Assembly: GCA_016712045.1 (NCBI GenBank)
Contig: JADJRV010000024.1
Location: 24,380 to 88,379 of the forward strand
Direction: 5' to 3'
Length of the DNA stretch: 64,000 bases
Source of the DNA: Chloracidobacterium sp.
GTDB lineage: Bacteria; Acidobacteriota; Blastocatellia; Pyrinomonadales; Pyrinomonadaceae
Part shown: one piece after another, positions 46,741 through 57,054 of the stretch
Position numbering within the stretch: position 1 is the stretch's first letter
How the letters are laid out: each line of letters begins with the position of its first letter
Translations under genes and position numbers: made by a program
The notes under the pieces: model-generated
The model's database searches: none
What the model saw: the letters and a program-made list of their open reading frames with translations, nothing else
Told to the model about the DNA's origin: nothing

Positions 46741-47724
46741 ATGACGGTTTTGGTTACAGGCGGAGCGGGTTACATCGGCAGCGTGACGGTCGAGATGATG
46801 CACGGGCGAAATATCCCGGTCGTCGTGCTCGACAATCTGGTTTACGGCCACCGGCAGGCGGTCGATGCGGATATACCTTTTTATCAGGGCGATGTCGGCG
46901 ACAGGGAATTGGTCAAAAAGATCGTCGCCAAACATGACGTTACGGCGTGCATTCATTTCGCGGCGTATGCATACGTCGGCGAATCGGTCACCGATCCCGC
47001 GAAATACTTTGCGAATAACACCGTTCAGACCAATGAGCTGCTAAATACGCTGATCGCGGCCGATGTAAAAAACATCGTATTCTCGTCGACCTGTGCGACC
47101 TACGGCGATCCGCAGCAGATACCGATCAGCGAAACGCACCCACAAAAGCCGGTAAACCCTTACGGCTGGTCAAAATTTATGACCGAGCGGATACTTGAGA
47201 CCTACGACACGGCATACGGTTTGAAATTCGTTGCTTTGCGATACTTTAACGCCGCCGGTGCGACTGAGAAATGCGGCGAGCATCACGATCCCGAAACGCA
47301 TCTGATACCGATAATATTAAATACGGCGAATGGCGAGCAGCCGTTTGTGCCGGTCTTTGGCGAAGATTACGCGACGCCGGACGGCACTTGTATCCGTGAT
47401 TATATTCATGTCGCTGACCTCGCCGACGCGCATCTGCGTGCTCTCGACTATCTTGCTGCCGGTGGGGAATCGACCCACATCAATCTCGGTAACGGTCAGG
47501 GCTTTTCAGTTTACGAAGTGATCGAGGCAGCACGAAAGGTGACTGGCGAAACAATAGATGTTCGGATCGATGCACGTCGAGCAGGCGACCCTGACCGGCT
47601 CATTGCCGATGCCGCAAAGGCTGCCGACGTGCTCGGCTGGACTCCGACAAATTCCGGCATCGAGATGATAATCCGTTCCGCCTGGGAATGGAAACAGGCA
47701 CATCTACACGGCTATGCTGAGTAA
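46741..47724 (+). CDS. galE: UDP-glucose 4-epimerase
   Basis: Interconverts UDP-glucose and UDP-galactose using bound NAD. The 327-residue extended SDR has VTGGAGYIGS at the start, HFAAYAYVGESV near 75, the Ser/Thr pair in SSTCATYG near 118, YGWSK (Tyr/Lys) near 143 and the substrate segment LRYFNAAGA near 170. It is divergent from the debranching enzyme across 83 bases. It may supply UDP-galactose for the polysaccharide genes downstream. Confidence 0.93.
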   Translation: MTVLVTGGAGYIGSVTVEMMHGRNIPVVVLDNLVYGHRQAVDADIPFYQGDVGDRELVKKIVAKHDVTACIHFAAYAYVGESVTDPAKYFANNTVQTNELLNTLIAADVKNIVFSSTCATYGDPQQIPISETHPQKPVNPYGWSKFMTERILETYDTAYGLKFVALRYFNAAGATEKCGEHHDPETHLIPIILNTANGEQPFVPVFGEDYATPDGTCIRDYIHVADLADAHLRALDYLAAGGESTHINLGNGQGFSVYEVIEAARKVTGETIDVRIDARRAGDPDRLIADAAKAADVLGWTPTNSGIEMIIRSAWEWKQAHLHGYAE

Positions 47725-47808
47725 CCCGCACCTCTGCCAATTGGACTAAGTTAAAGGCTTTTGCGAAAATGATTGAACCTTTTGCAGTTCAATAATTCGC
47801 ATTGATTA

Positions 47809-49639
47809 ATGATGGCCAATAATCTCGCCGGCTTCGAAAACATACCCCAGACGATACCGCATTTTTGCTTCGAATCATTTCGACGGCACAATAAATCGGA
47901 CGCGCTTGCCTATAAGATCGAGAGCACGTGGAACTATATTAACGGCGAAGCGGTCATCGAGCGTATCAAACGGATCGCGATGGGACTTGCGGCATTGGGC
48001 GTGAAGGAAGGCGATCGCGTCGCCATCATTTCCGAGAACCGTCCCGAATGGTCGTTTGTCGATCTTGCGATACTTTCACTGCGTGCCGTCAACGTTCCCA
48101 TCTACACAACGCAAGCCGTCGAGCAGATTCGGTTCATCCTGGAAAATTCGGGTGCCAAGATGTTGTTCATATCCGGCAAGAAAATTTGGAAACATGCCGA
48201 GAACGCGATCCGCAGCGTTGAGCGTATCGAAAAGCTTGTTTTCTTTGACGCCGACGGACGCCCCGACGACGACAGCCGTGCGATCACGCTCGCTGAGGTT
48301 GAAAAGGCCGGTGACGAACATCGCAAGATCGATGCCGATGTCGTCGAGCGAAGTCTTGCCGCGATCGAGACGACCGATCTCGCCACCATAATATATACGT
48401 CCGGCACCACCGGCGAGCCAAAGGGCGTTATGCTGTCGCACGAAAATTTTGTCTCCAACATCGTCGCGATATCAAAAGGTTTGCCGATACGCTCGACCGA
48501 CCGCAGCCTGGCCGTGCTGCCGCTGTCGCATATTTTTGAGCGAACGGTGTTTTACGTGCTTTGTGCCAACGGCGTGTCGATACATTATTGTGCGGCGTTT
48601 GACCAGATCGCGTCGCACCTGCAAGAGGTCAAACCAACCATCATGACCGCCGTGCCGCGGCTCTTTGAGCAGGTTTATCACAAGATAGTTAAGAAAGGTA
48701 AATCGGCGGGCGGATGGAAAACCAAGCTGTTCGATTGGGCTCTGATCGTTGGCCAAGAATACTGGGCCGTCAAAGATAACCACGGCCGCGTATCGCCGTC
48801 GCTGGCAGCAAAACACGCTCTCGCAAACCGTCTGGTCTTTTCAAAATGGCGTGACGGCGTTGGCGGGCACTTACGATTTTTTGTTTCCGGGCGGAGCTCC
48901 GCTTTCGAAAAAACTCTCATACGCATTCTGGGCCGCCGGCATTCCTATCCTGCAAGGCTACGGCATGACCGAGGCTTGCGTGACCTGTGCCAATCGTCCT
49001 GAGGACAGCAAGGTCGGCTCGATCGGAACCCCTTTTGAAGGCATCGAGATGAAGATCGCCGAAAAAGACAGCGAGGTGCTGATTCGCGGCAAGAACGTCA
49101 TGCAGGGCTATTACAACAACCCCGAAGCGACCGCTCTCGCAATCGATGACGAAGGCTTTTACCACACCGGCGATGTCGGCTATGTGGACACCGACGGCCA
49201 TTTTTTCATCACCGACCGCATAAAAGATCTATTCAAACTCTCAAACGGCAAATATGTCGCACCTCTGCAGGTCGAGAGCCTGCTCAAGCAAAGCCCGCTC
49301 GTTTCGCAGCCGGTCGTTGTCGGCAGTGGACGCAAACAGGTCGGTGCGTTGATCGTGCCCGACTGGGATGCTTTAAAAGAAGTAATGAAAGACGAAGGTG
49401 TTGACACATCAGGCACACGCGAAGAGCTGTGCGAAAACCCGCAGTTCATCAAACGAGTTCAGCAAGACGCCGTCGAACTCACCCGCGAGCTCAGCGACTA
49501 CGAACGCGTCAAACGCGTCTATCTGCTCCCCCGCGAATTTTCCATCGACAAAGGCGAAATGACGCCCACCCTCAAGATCAAGCGAAACGTCATCGACGAA
49601 AAATACGAAGAAGCTATTGATGAGATCTGCGGTAGCTAG
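47809..49639 (+). CDS. AMP-forming long-chain fatty acyl-CoA ligase, one apparent frameshift
   Basis: Activates fatty acids to acyl-CoA through an acyl-adenylate. The N-terminal half has the P-loop-like IYTSGTTGEPKGVMLSH near residue 195 and LPLSHIFERT. The C-terminal half, in another frame, has LQGYGMTEACV, the YHTGDVGYVDTDG and the DRIKDLFKLSNGKYVAP motif. The break is a GGG run near 48890: with one G fewer, FVSGGAPLSK restores the family sequence. Repaired length about 609 residues. The stop overlaps the stop of the convergent zinc-finger gene. Confidence 0.87.
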
Positions 49640-49962
49640 GCTTTGTCCATAACTAATCCGGTTTTTTCTTTGAGCAGGGAATTGAGAGAACCGGTGTCTC
49701 CGTGCCGGTTTTTGAGCAGAGCCTCGGCGAGTTCGAATAGTGGTGCAGGTATCTCTCCGATCTCGGTTGTGTTTTCGTCGCGGCCCTGAGGGTAGATGGA
49801 ATAGAATTCGACCTCGGCTTCGCAAAAATCGCAGCTTCCTAGGTGCCGGCCGATCTCGCTGCCGCGTGTACGGGGCAGATCGCCGTTTTGATATTCGAGC
49901 AGTTCGTTTGACGAGGGACAATCCTCGTTTTTAAAGAAACCTGTTATCTTTGATGAAACCAT
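49636..49962 (-). CDS. Small zinc-finger (anti-sigma-like) protein
   Basis: About 108 residues from MVSSKITGFF (an upstream ATG at 50127 is also possible but gives a less plausible N-terminus). It has the H-x3-C-x2-C motif RHLGSCDFC near residue 50, the zinc-binding anti-sigma (ZAS) pattern, but no transmembrane helix. It lies divergent from the sigma-like regulator at 50472, which would suit a regulator pair. The rest is charged and featureless. Confidence 0.6.
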   Translation of the reverse strand: MVSSKITGFFKNEDCPSSNELLEYQNGDLPRTRGSEIGRHLGSCDFCEAEVEFYSIYPQGRDENTTEIGEIPAPLFELAEALLKNRHGDTGSLNSLLKEKTGLVMDKA

Positions 49963-50471
49963 AGAGCACATTTCGACCTTGTACGCTGTATCGAGCGAAG
50001 CGGATTTATTCTTTGTTACAAGAAAAGTAAATCTGTAATGGCCGATTCGTTCCAAAACTTCGCAAACAAATTTTCGAAAAATCGGCAATATCCTGCTTTT
50101 TAACAGCACATCAGCCTCGTAATTCATTTAGGGTCAATGGTTTAGAGTAAGTGTATAAAAAATATACAATATTGCAAAAACTTGTTGTTCAAACTGACAA
50201 TATTTGCTACTATCTTAAATGTAGGTGGTGAGCAGCATTTAACTCACTCCTCCAGATGATCAGATCGACCGCCATTAACCGCTGTTGGTCACGCCAAAAT
50301 CTCTACTACCCCAAAAATTAGCTCAGGCCTTGAATTGTGTTCGCAACCCGTATGTTACCCGTGTGCATCGAAGGTCGGCTTGTCTGCAACGCTCGCGGAC
50401 AATGGACACAGCTTCAAGCAAAGATCTGAGCCGCATTGGAAAAAGGACATTTCAATCGGAAAGGCTGAATT
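49963..50471. promoter_or_regulatory. Divergent intergenic region with a candidate promoter (TTGTTC-17-TACTAT)
   Basis: A 509-base gene-poor stretch. TTGTTC (50185-50190), a 17-base spacer and TACTAT (50208-50213) form a good candidate promoter facing the sigma-like gene, leaving a leader of about 258 bases. The rest is unremarkable. No RNA structure is obvious by eye. Confidence 0.4.
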
Positions 50472-51623
50472 ATGAGTGAAGTAAAAACAAAGGATCGATT
50501 GCCCCGATCGGCCTCACATAAACAGATCAAAGTCGGCAAGTGGAACGAAAGTCTCAAAACATCTGATGTAAACCAGATATGGATCGAGCTGCACCGCATA
50601 GTGTCGTCGCACCCACTGGTCAGGGCCTCAAAGCGTGCCGGCTTTTTGGTCGAAGAGGGTAAGCAAAATGCTTACACCGACCTCACCCAAGAGCTGTTCG
50701 TCGCTCTGTTGTCAAAAGACCGGTTTCAGCATTACATCGACACCGAGATGTCCGACCCGGAGATCGAGGCAGAGATCAGCCAGATCGAGCTGACCAATAT
50801 GCTCACGGCTGAGCTGCGTAAACGCTACCCCGAATCGTATCGTCTCGCCCGCCGCATCTCGACGCTTATACAGACAAGCGACATTTTCAAACGCTTTGAC
50901 AACGTCGATAATCCTGAGGCTCACCGCCGCTTGGCCGATCGTCTCTACGGCCTGTCGGACTGGAAACTGCAAAAGTCACGCCGTGACGTGCAGGAAATGG
51001 ACGTCCGCGTCAAAGCGGTTTCGTTCCAAAGCCGCGACACCCGCATGGTCGGCTGCACCGGCGACGCACAGATCGTCATCAGCAACCCCGAGCTCGAAAA
51101 GCTGATCGTTCGTGTGCTCAAAGCAATCGACTCGCCAGTCGATGTCCGCTCGCTTCGCTCATTTGTAATGTCGCGTCTGCCGATCATGGACATCCATCTC
51201 GTGCCCGTCGGCAGCGGCGGTAATGAGGATGATGACGACCGGATGCCATTCGAATTTACCGACACTCGCGAAACGCCTGAGGAAGACCTGCTTCGCAACG
51301 AAGCTGAGACCGCCGCCGCCGGTTTTGTCGACAACTTTCTCGTCACGCTGCACAAATCCGTCCGCGGCAAAGCCAAGCAGTACGACCGCATGATCAACGT
51401 CTTGTGGCACTGCTACCTGATCTCCGACAGCGGTACGCAGCTAGAGGTTGCCGAGATGCTCGGCGTGTCCGATTCGCTCGTCTCGGATTACCGCAAACGC
51501 ATCGAAGCCAACCTGCAGCAGCTTTCGTTCAACGGCGTCAACGAGGCCCGTCAGTTCGAAAAAGCCCTCAAACACAAGGTCCGCGACCTGATAACGATGG
51601 AAAAAGAAGAAGTTGCGGCCTAA
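50472..51623 (+). CDS. Unusual sigma-70-like regulator, function inferred
   Basis: A 383-residue protein. Near residue 68, TDLTQELFVALLSKDRFQHY resembles sigma region 2.1-2.2 (D..QE.F..LL). Near residue 325 a helix-turn-helix (TQLEVAEMLGVSDSLVSDYR) resembles region 4. Between them is a long middle part (residues 140-310) not found in ECF factors, with an acidic loop GNEDDDDRMPFEF. I cannot identify region 2.3/2.4 with confidence, so this may be a sigma relative or an HTH regulator. It opens the polysaccharide region and faces a ZAS-type protein. Confidence 0.55.
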   Translation: MSEVKTKDRLPRSASHKQIKVGKWNESLKTSDVNQIWIELHRIVSSHPLVRASKRAGFLVEEGKQNAYTDLTQELFVALLSKDRFQHYIDTEMSDPEIEAEISQIELTNMLTAELRKRYPESYRLARRISTLIQTSDIFKRFDNVDNPEAHRRLADRLYGLSDWKLQKSRRDVQEMDVRVKAVSFQSRDTRMVGCTGDAQIVISNPELEKLIVRVLKAIDSPVDVRSLRSFVMSRLPIMDIHLVPVGSGGNEDDDDRMPFEFTDTRETPEEDLLRNEAETAAAGFVDNFLVTLHKSVRGKAKQYDRMINVLWHCYLISDSGTQLEVAEMLGVSDSLVSDYRKRIEANLQQLSFNGVNEARQFEKALKHKVRDLITMEKEEVAA

Positions 51624-51664
51624 TAGCACTTTGCTCTCAACAGATATGTTTTTAGTCGCAGCAG

Positions 51665-53267
51665 ATGTCCATCGAAAGATCAAAAAGTAAGGATCACAGC
51701 TCATTGTCCCCGCTATCCAAAGCCGGCGGCACGGTCTCTAACGACCTGCCGCCGCTTCGGTCGTTTGGACAGCCGGAAGATATGGGGCCTGAGCCGTCCG
51801 GCTTGCGCAATCTGCATCGTCGAAACGACGCCGACACGGCACCCGTTAACGAGCCGACGCAGACAAGATCTGAGGCAAATGTAGTTGTTAACACAACAAC
51901 CATTCGCGACCGAACTGTCGAGTAACCAAGGCCCTAACAACAAGGCCGAAAGGAAAGCTAAACAGACCAAAAACGATCAGGCTCTCCTGACCTCGGACAG
52001 ATGGCTCGCCCGCAACGGGCACACATTTACTTACGTCGGCCTGTTCCTGTTCTCGATCATGGTGCTGTTTAGGCCGTACGAGATCGTGCCGGGGCTGACG
52101 TTTCTCGCCTCGACGGCGTTCTATTTTGCACTCGCGACTCTCGCGATATATTTCCCAAGCCAGATCGCGACCGAGGGCACGCTGACGACAATGTCCGCCG
52201 AGGTCAAAGCCCTGCTTGCATTGACCGCTCTCTCGCTCCTCACGATGCCGATCGCCCGCAGTCCGGGCATGGCTTGGGATACGTTTAACGATTCGTTCAG
52301 CAAATCGGTCATCATATTCATCGTGCTGGTCAACGTCGTCCGCACGCGAAAGCGGCTGATGGGGATGATGTGGCTGTCGTTTGGCATCGGTATTTATCTC
52401 AGTATATCGGCGTTGCAGCTCTACATGAGCGGCAAATTTACGGTCGAAGAATATCGCGTCGGCGTCGAGATCGGCGGTATGTTTGGCAACCCAAACGAGA
52501 TGGCGATGCATTTTGTGATGATGACGCCGATCGCTTTTGCGATGGGCATCGCGGCAAAAAACAAGGTGATGCGCCTCATCTATGTGGGCATGGGCGGGCT
52601 CCTGATCGCGGCCAACATGGTCACGTTTTCACGCGGCGGCTTTCTCGGCCTCGTCGCATGCATGGTCTTTTTTGCCTTTAAGGTCGGCCGCAAATACAGG
52701 CTAAACGTCGCGATCGCATCGATCCTCATCAGCGGCATCGCGATGGTCGCCGCACCCGGCAACTACGGCCTGCGAATGCTCTCGATCTTCATCCCTGGAC
52801 TCGACAGCGTCGGTTCGAGCAATCAGCGCCAAGAGCTTTTGTGGCGTTCGCTGCTGGTGTCGGCACGCAACCCTTGGGGCATCGGCATCGGTAATTTTCC
52901 GATCGTCGGTATCCGCGATCTGCAATCGCACAACGCATTTACACAGGTCTCCGCCGAGCTCGGCATCCTCGGCCTCGTCGCCTACATGATCTTTATGATC
53001 AGCCCGTTTCGCAAACTCAGTGCGATCGAACGCAAACATTTTGACCGTGACGAGTTTGACTGGTTCTACTACGTCTCGATCGGCCTACAGGCGAGCATCG
53101 TCGGCTATTGGGTATCGAGTTTCTTTGCATCCGTCGCGTACAATTGGTTCATCTATTACCTGATCGCCTACGCGGTGGCATTTCGCAGAATTTACAACAT
53201 CGAACGTCCGGCTGACGAAACCGAGACCGCTCCCGTGACCGGACAGCAGCCCATTTTGGCAACATGA
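51665..53267 (+). CDS. O-antigen ligase/Wzy-like membrane protein; N-terminus probably frameshifted
   Basis: The membrane part (from about 51990) has about 11 transmembrane helices, with a periplasmic loop holding QRQELLWRSLLVSARNPWGIGIGNF near residue 305 (counting from 51885) and SHNAFTQVSAELG, the Wzy_C/WaaL pattern. It should polymerise or transfer glycan repeats in the periplasm. The best upstream start (MSIERSKS, 51665) reads 86 residues and stops at 51923 in a different frame; a frame change near 51900 would join them. Otherwise the protein starts at a TTG at 51885. Overlaps the next gene by 4 bases. Confidence 0.75.
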
Positions 53268-54425
53268 TATTTACAGCGGAACAGATAGCATTTTGGTTGT
53301 GCATCGGCGTACTTGCGTACGTCTATGTCGGCTATCCGCTGCTCGTGCATTTCGTAAGCCGCGTGTTTCCAAAGCCGGTCACGACTGGCGAGATCGAACC
53401 CAAAGTCACCGTCCTCATCACCGCATTTAACGAAGAGAACGACATCCGCGCCAAGCTCGAAAACACTCTCTCGGTCGAATATCCGGCCGCACAAGCTCGA
53501 GATCATCGTCGCCTCCGACGGTTCGACCGATGGAACTGATGCGATCGTCGCGGAGTTCGCAGATCGCGGTGTCAAACTCTTTCGCCAAGAGGGCCGCGTC
53601 GGCAAGACGACCACGCAAAATAACGCCGTCGAGCAAGCTACGGGCGACATCATTCTCTTCTCCGACGCGACCACGCTTTACACTACGGACGTTTTCCGCC
53701 GCATCCTGCCTCACTTCGCTGACGAGACGGTCGGCTGCGTTGCCGGGCGGCTGATCTATGTTGATGACGCCAGCACGATCGTCGGCAGCGGTGCAAAGAG
53801 CTATTGGAACTACGAGACGTTCATCAAAACCGCCGAATCGACGGCGTGTTCGCTGATCGGTGCTTCGGGTTGTTTGTACGCGGTGCGTCGCTCCGCTTAC
53901 GAGCCGATGTACGCCGAGGCGTGCTCCGATTTCCTGATCTGCACCAATCTTTACCGCAACGGGCTCCGCAGTATTTTCGCTCCCGACGCCGTCTGTTACG
54001 AACATACAAACAGCCGTTCGGACGACGAACTCAGCATGCGGGTTCGCGTAATTTCGCAGACCTTTACCGATCTCTGGCGAAACCGCGACATGCTCAATCC
54101 GCTGAAAAGCGGCTTTTTCGCCGTCCAGCTCATCTCGCACAAGGTCCTGCGTTACACAGTGCCGTTCCTGCTTTTCGCACTACTCGTCATCAACGCCGCA
54201 CTTGCGACCGAGTCGTTTTTCTATGCCGCGATATTCTCCGTACAGGCAATGTTTTATCTGCTAGCATTTGTTGGGTGGATAATGGAACGTGCGGGTCATC
54301 GGCTCAGCCTGCTCGCAATGCCGCTGTATTTTGTCCTCGCCAATCTCGCCTCCGCCGTCGCGTTTTACAAATTCCTCCGCGGCGAACGCTACGCCCGCTG
54401 GGAACCGATCCGCAGCTCACGATAA
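53264..54425 (+). CDS. Family 2 glycosyltransferase (membrane-anchored), one apparent frameshift
   Basis: A GT2 enzyme with an N-terminal membrane segment (FWLCIGVLAYVYVGYPLLVHF). The GT-A core begins TVLITAFNEENDIRAKLENTL. After a frame change near 53493 it continues IIVASDGSTDGTDAIV, GRVGKTTTQNNAV and FSDATTLYTTDVF (DxD-like). Three C-terminal membrane helices follow (VPFLLFALLVINAAL onward). Repaired length is about 386 residues. The topology resembles processive or lipid-linked transferases of polysaccharide assembly. Its TAATG overlap with the next GT2 gene shows cotranscription. Confidence 0.83.
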
Positions 54426-55444
54426 TGCCCGAAAGCCCCATAACAAATCACGTTAGCAAACGCGTCGGCCGTAATGTCTTTGACACACCGCCGAAGATCA
54501 CGGTCGTCATACCGGCGTATAACAACGCCGACGTGATCGCCGAGACGCTTGATTCTGTCGTGGCGCAAAAGTTTCGCGAGCACGAGATCATCGTGGTCAA
54601 CGACGGCTCGCCCGACACCGAAGCTTTCGAGCGTGCCATCCGCAACCATCTCGAAGAGATCATCTACATCCGCCAGCGTAACCAGGGAGCCGGCCCGGCC
54701 CGCAACACCGCCATCGAACACGCCCGCGGCGACATCATTGCGTTCCTCGACGGCGACGACGTCTGGCTTCCCGATTTTCTCGCCTCGCAATACGTCCACA
54801 TGAACCGCAACGGCCTCGACATGGTCTATTGCGACGCCATGCTCATCGGCATGAACTCCGCCCTCCGCCGCACGTTCATGGAAACCGCTCCGTCCGTCGG
54901 CGAGGCCGATTTCAACGCCATCCTCGACCTCCGCTGCAACGTCATCACGTCCGGCGTGATGGCAAAAAAAGAGTTCATCGTCAAAGCCGGTATGTTCGAG
55001 ACCGAGCGTGTGCGGGCACATGATTTTCACCTCTGGCTGCGAATGGCCAAAGCGGGTGCGAAGATCGGCTATCAGCAAAAGCCCCTGCTCAAATACCGCG
55101 TCGAAACCAGCGGCCTCTCCGGCGACAGCATCAGCCGCGTCGAACGCGAGCGTGACGCTTTCGTCCGCGTGATGAACACCATCGAGCTTGACGAAGAGCA
55201 GCGCGACATCGCAACCCGCCGCATCGCCGGCCTCGAAGCCGACCTCGCCGTCGAGCAGGGCAAATCCTACCTCCTCAGCGGCGACTACCGCGAAGCCGCC
55301 ATCGCTTTCCGCGTCGCCAACCGCCACCGCCGCTCACTAAAACTCACCGCCATCACCTGGCTAGCCCGCCTCGCCCCGAGCCTATTATTGCGACATTTCA
55401 AAACCCACCGCCCCGCCGACATCGCCCTCATCCGCCAGTCTTAG
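54425..55444 (+). CDS. Family 2 glycosyltransferase (soluble)
   Basis: A 339-residue GT2 starting MPESPITN (54425). The GT-A core shows ITVVIPAYNNADVIAETLDS, VVNDGSPDTE, RNQGAGPARNTAIEHARGD and the metal-binding DGDDVWLPDF. The acceptor segment has the ED-like EFIVKAGMFETERVRAHDFH. The C-terminal 100 residues are helical and TPR-like (SYLLSGDYREAAIAFRVANR). There is no membrane segment. It should transfer a sugar from a nucleotide donor to the growing polysaccharide. Donor and acceptor unknown. Confidence 0.88.
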   Translation: MPESPITNHVSKRVGRNVFDTPPKITVVIPAYNNADVIAETLDSVVAQKFREHEIIVVNDGSPDTEAFERAIRNHLEEIIYIRQRNQGAGPARNTAIEHARGDIIAFLDGDDVWLPDFLASQYVHMNRNGLDMVYCDAMLIGMNSALRRTFMETAPSVGEADFNAILDLRCNVITSGVMAKKEFIVKAGMFETERVRAHDFHLWLRMAKAGAKIGYQQKPLLKYRVETSGLSGDSISRVERERDAFVRVMNTIELDEEQRDIATRRIAGLEADLAVEQGKSYLLSGDYREAAIAFRVANRHRRSLKLTAITWLARLAPSLLLRHFKTHRPADIALIRQS

Positions 55445-55445
55445 A

Positions 55446-55555
55446 AAGACAGGAGACGGGTGACAAGGAGACTTGCGCTCCTCCGAATGCGGAAGCCCGC
55501 ACGAAGTAAGGGCTTTCCTCTAATTGTGCATTGTGCATTCTGCACTGTGCGTTCG
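55446..55555. repeat. Heptamer tracts 8 and 9 with a GGAAGCCC hairpin between them
   Basis: 55446-55472: degenerate GACAGGA-GACGGGT-GACAAGG units. 55491-55518: GGAAGCCC pairs with GGGCTTTCC. 55522-55555: ATTGTGC-ATTGTGC-ATTCTGC-ACTGTGC in exact 7-base phase. All three lie in the 182-base gap between the GT2 and AAA genes. Confidence 0.7.
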
Positions 55556-55626
55556 AGTTTGTTTCATCCACGCAACACTTGACAATCCCTGCAACATTCG
55601 CTATACATAGTAAAACAAACATTGCT

Positions 55627-56933
55627 ATGACAGACGAATTAGAAAATGAGCTAGACGACGACCTCGATGATCTCGACGACCCGGATTACGACATCGACCG
55701 CTACGGCGATGCCATAATTCCTAATCATTACGACGCCGACCGCTATCACGGTACTGCCGGTTGGCAGCCAAAGGACGAGTTCAAAGCTCTGCGTGACAAA
55801 CACCGCAAGACGGGCGAGCCGATCATCACCGAGTACACCAATATACTCGAGGTCCGCCCCGTTAACGGCTGGATGAAGGACCGGGCAGTGAAGGTCAGTG
55901 CACCGCTTTTTGGCGAGATGTGGAAAGAGGGCGAACTAGCGATCCTCTTCGCCGACACCGGCTGCGGCAAAAGAATCTTCGCCGTCCAACTAGCCGAATC
56001 CATCGCGAGAGGCGTCGGAGTGTTGGCAGCCTTGCCGACACACGCCGCCGCTCCGGCGGTGTCAAAAGGCTCACATCCTCACGAACGAGAGGTGGCGGGC
56101 GCTTCGTCCGACGGGGTGGTTCTCTCTCTTCCCCTGTCACCAGTCACCCGTCACCCGTCACTCCCAAAAAAGTCCTCTACTTAGACTTCGAGCTTACAGA
56201 GACCCAGTTCAACGAACGCTACTCCCGCCACGAGAACGGCCTTTGCGTAGATAAATACAAGTTTTCCAAACGCAATATGCGTGCTCAGATCAGTTGGAAC
56301 CAAGAAGTGCCCGACGCATTTGAGAGCTATGGAGCATTTATGGCACATTCGATCGCCGAAGCGGTCGATAAGCACAAGATCAAAGTCCTGATTGTCGATA
56401 ACATCTCATGGCTCGCGACCGCTAACACCCACGCCGGTGCCGCACTCACCCTGATGAAAGCCTTAAAGAACCTCAAACAAGATCTCGGCATCTCCATCAT
56501 GGTCATCGCCCACACGCCAAAACGCCCTTACGCTCGCCCAATGACCGACAACGATCTGGCAGGGAATAAGACGCTCGCAAACTTTACCGATTCCATGATC
56601 GCCATTGGCAAGAGCCATCGCGGCCACGACATCCGCTATATCAAACACATAAAACTGAGAAACAGCGGTAGTCAGGACGACTCGTCAAACGTCATCGTCT
56701 GCCGCCTCGAAAAGCCGCACAATTTCCCCAAATTTACCTTTCTCGAACACGGCTCCGAACGCGCCCACCTTATGCCCTATTACGACCGTGCCTATCACTA
56801 CCGCGAACAACTCACCGACGAAGCCCGCCGCCTCGCCGCCGAAGGCATGACCGAACGCGACATTGCCGACAAACTCTCCCTAGGCAAAACCACTGTGCAT
56901 CGGTATATAACTGAGGATGACCGTGTCAGTTAA
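55627..56933 (+). CDS. RepA-like AAA/RecA-fold ATPase with C-terminal HTH, interrupted by a repeat cassette
   Basis: An acidic N-terminus (about 100 residues) leads to a RecA-type core. Walker A is ADTGCGKRIFAVQLAESIA, with Arg in place of the usual Ser/Thr after Lys. The second strand is VLYLDFELTETQFNERYSRH, Walker B VLIVDNISWLAT and then VIAHTPKR. A C-terminal HTH is MTERDIADKLSLGKTTVHRY. Between the first two blocks lies a cassette (about 56012-56165) of repeat sequence that shifts the frame, and the reading frame resumes at VLYLDFEL. Repaired without the cassette the protein would be about 385 residues. Roles in replication or partition fit RepA relatives; chromosomal copies have unknown function. 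Confidence 0.7.
56012..56165. mobile_element. Composite repeat cassette inserted in the AAA ATPase gene (heptamer tract 10)
   Basis: About 150 bases between the conserved blocks of the ATPase. It contains a hairpin (GCCGCCGCTCCGGCGG, part of GACAC...GTGTC), a GGCGGGCGCTTCGTCC phrase and the phased CTGTCACCA-GTCACCC-GTCACCC-GTCACTC (56134-56165). The gene is frameshifted across it. No transposase or clear terminal repeats are present, so the mode of insertion is unknown; boundaries are approximate. Confidence 0.55.
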
Positions 56934-56942
56934 CCATCGCGA

Positions 56943-57027
56943 TTTGTCAGTACCGGGAGCCATAGCGACCGGGGACTTGCCCGAGTAGTACGCGATTTGT
57001 CAGTACCGGGAGCTATAGCGACCGGGG
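56943..57027. repeat. REP sequences 1 and 2 upstream of the RAYT gene
   Basis: Two direct copies of a 30-base REP (about 56945-56974 and 56998-57027) whose 5' end is TGTCAGTACC and whose 3' half is CGGGAGC-CATA-GCGACCGG, an imperfect hairpin with tandem G-A mismatches. Copy 2 has a C-to-T change in the loop. They lie 28 bases or more before the RAYT ATG. Confidence 0.85.
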
Positions 57028-57054
57028 TTTTGATTTTGCTATACTCACCGTGTT

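Noticed and set aside
53804..54424. N-terminal extension of the second GT2 reading frame
   Set aside because: The first 207 residues are an alternative frame of the first GT2; the real start is the ATG at 54425.
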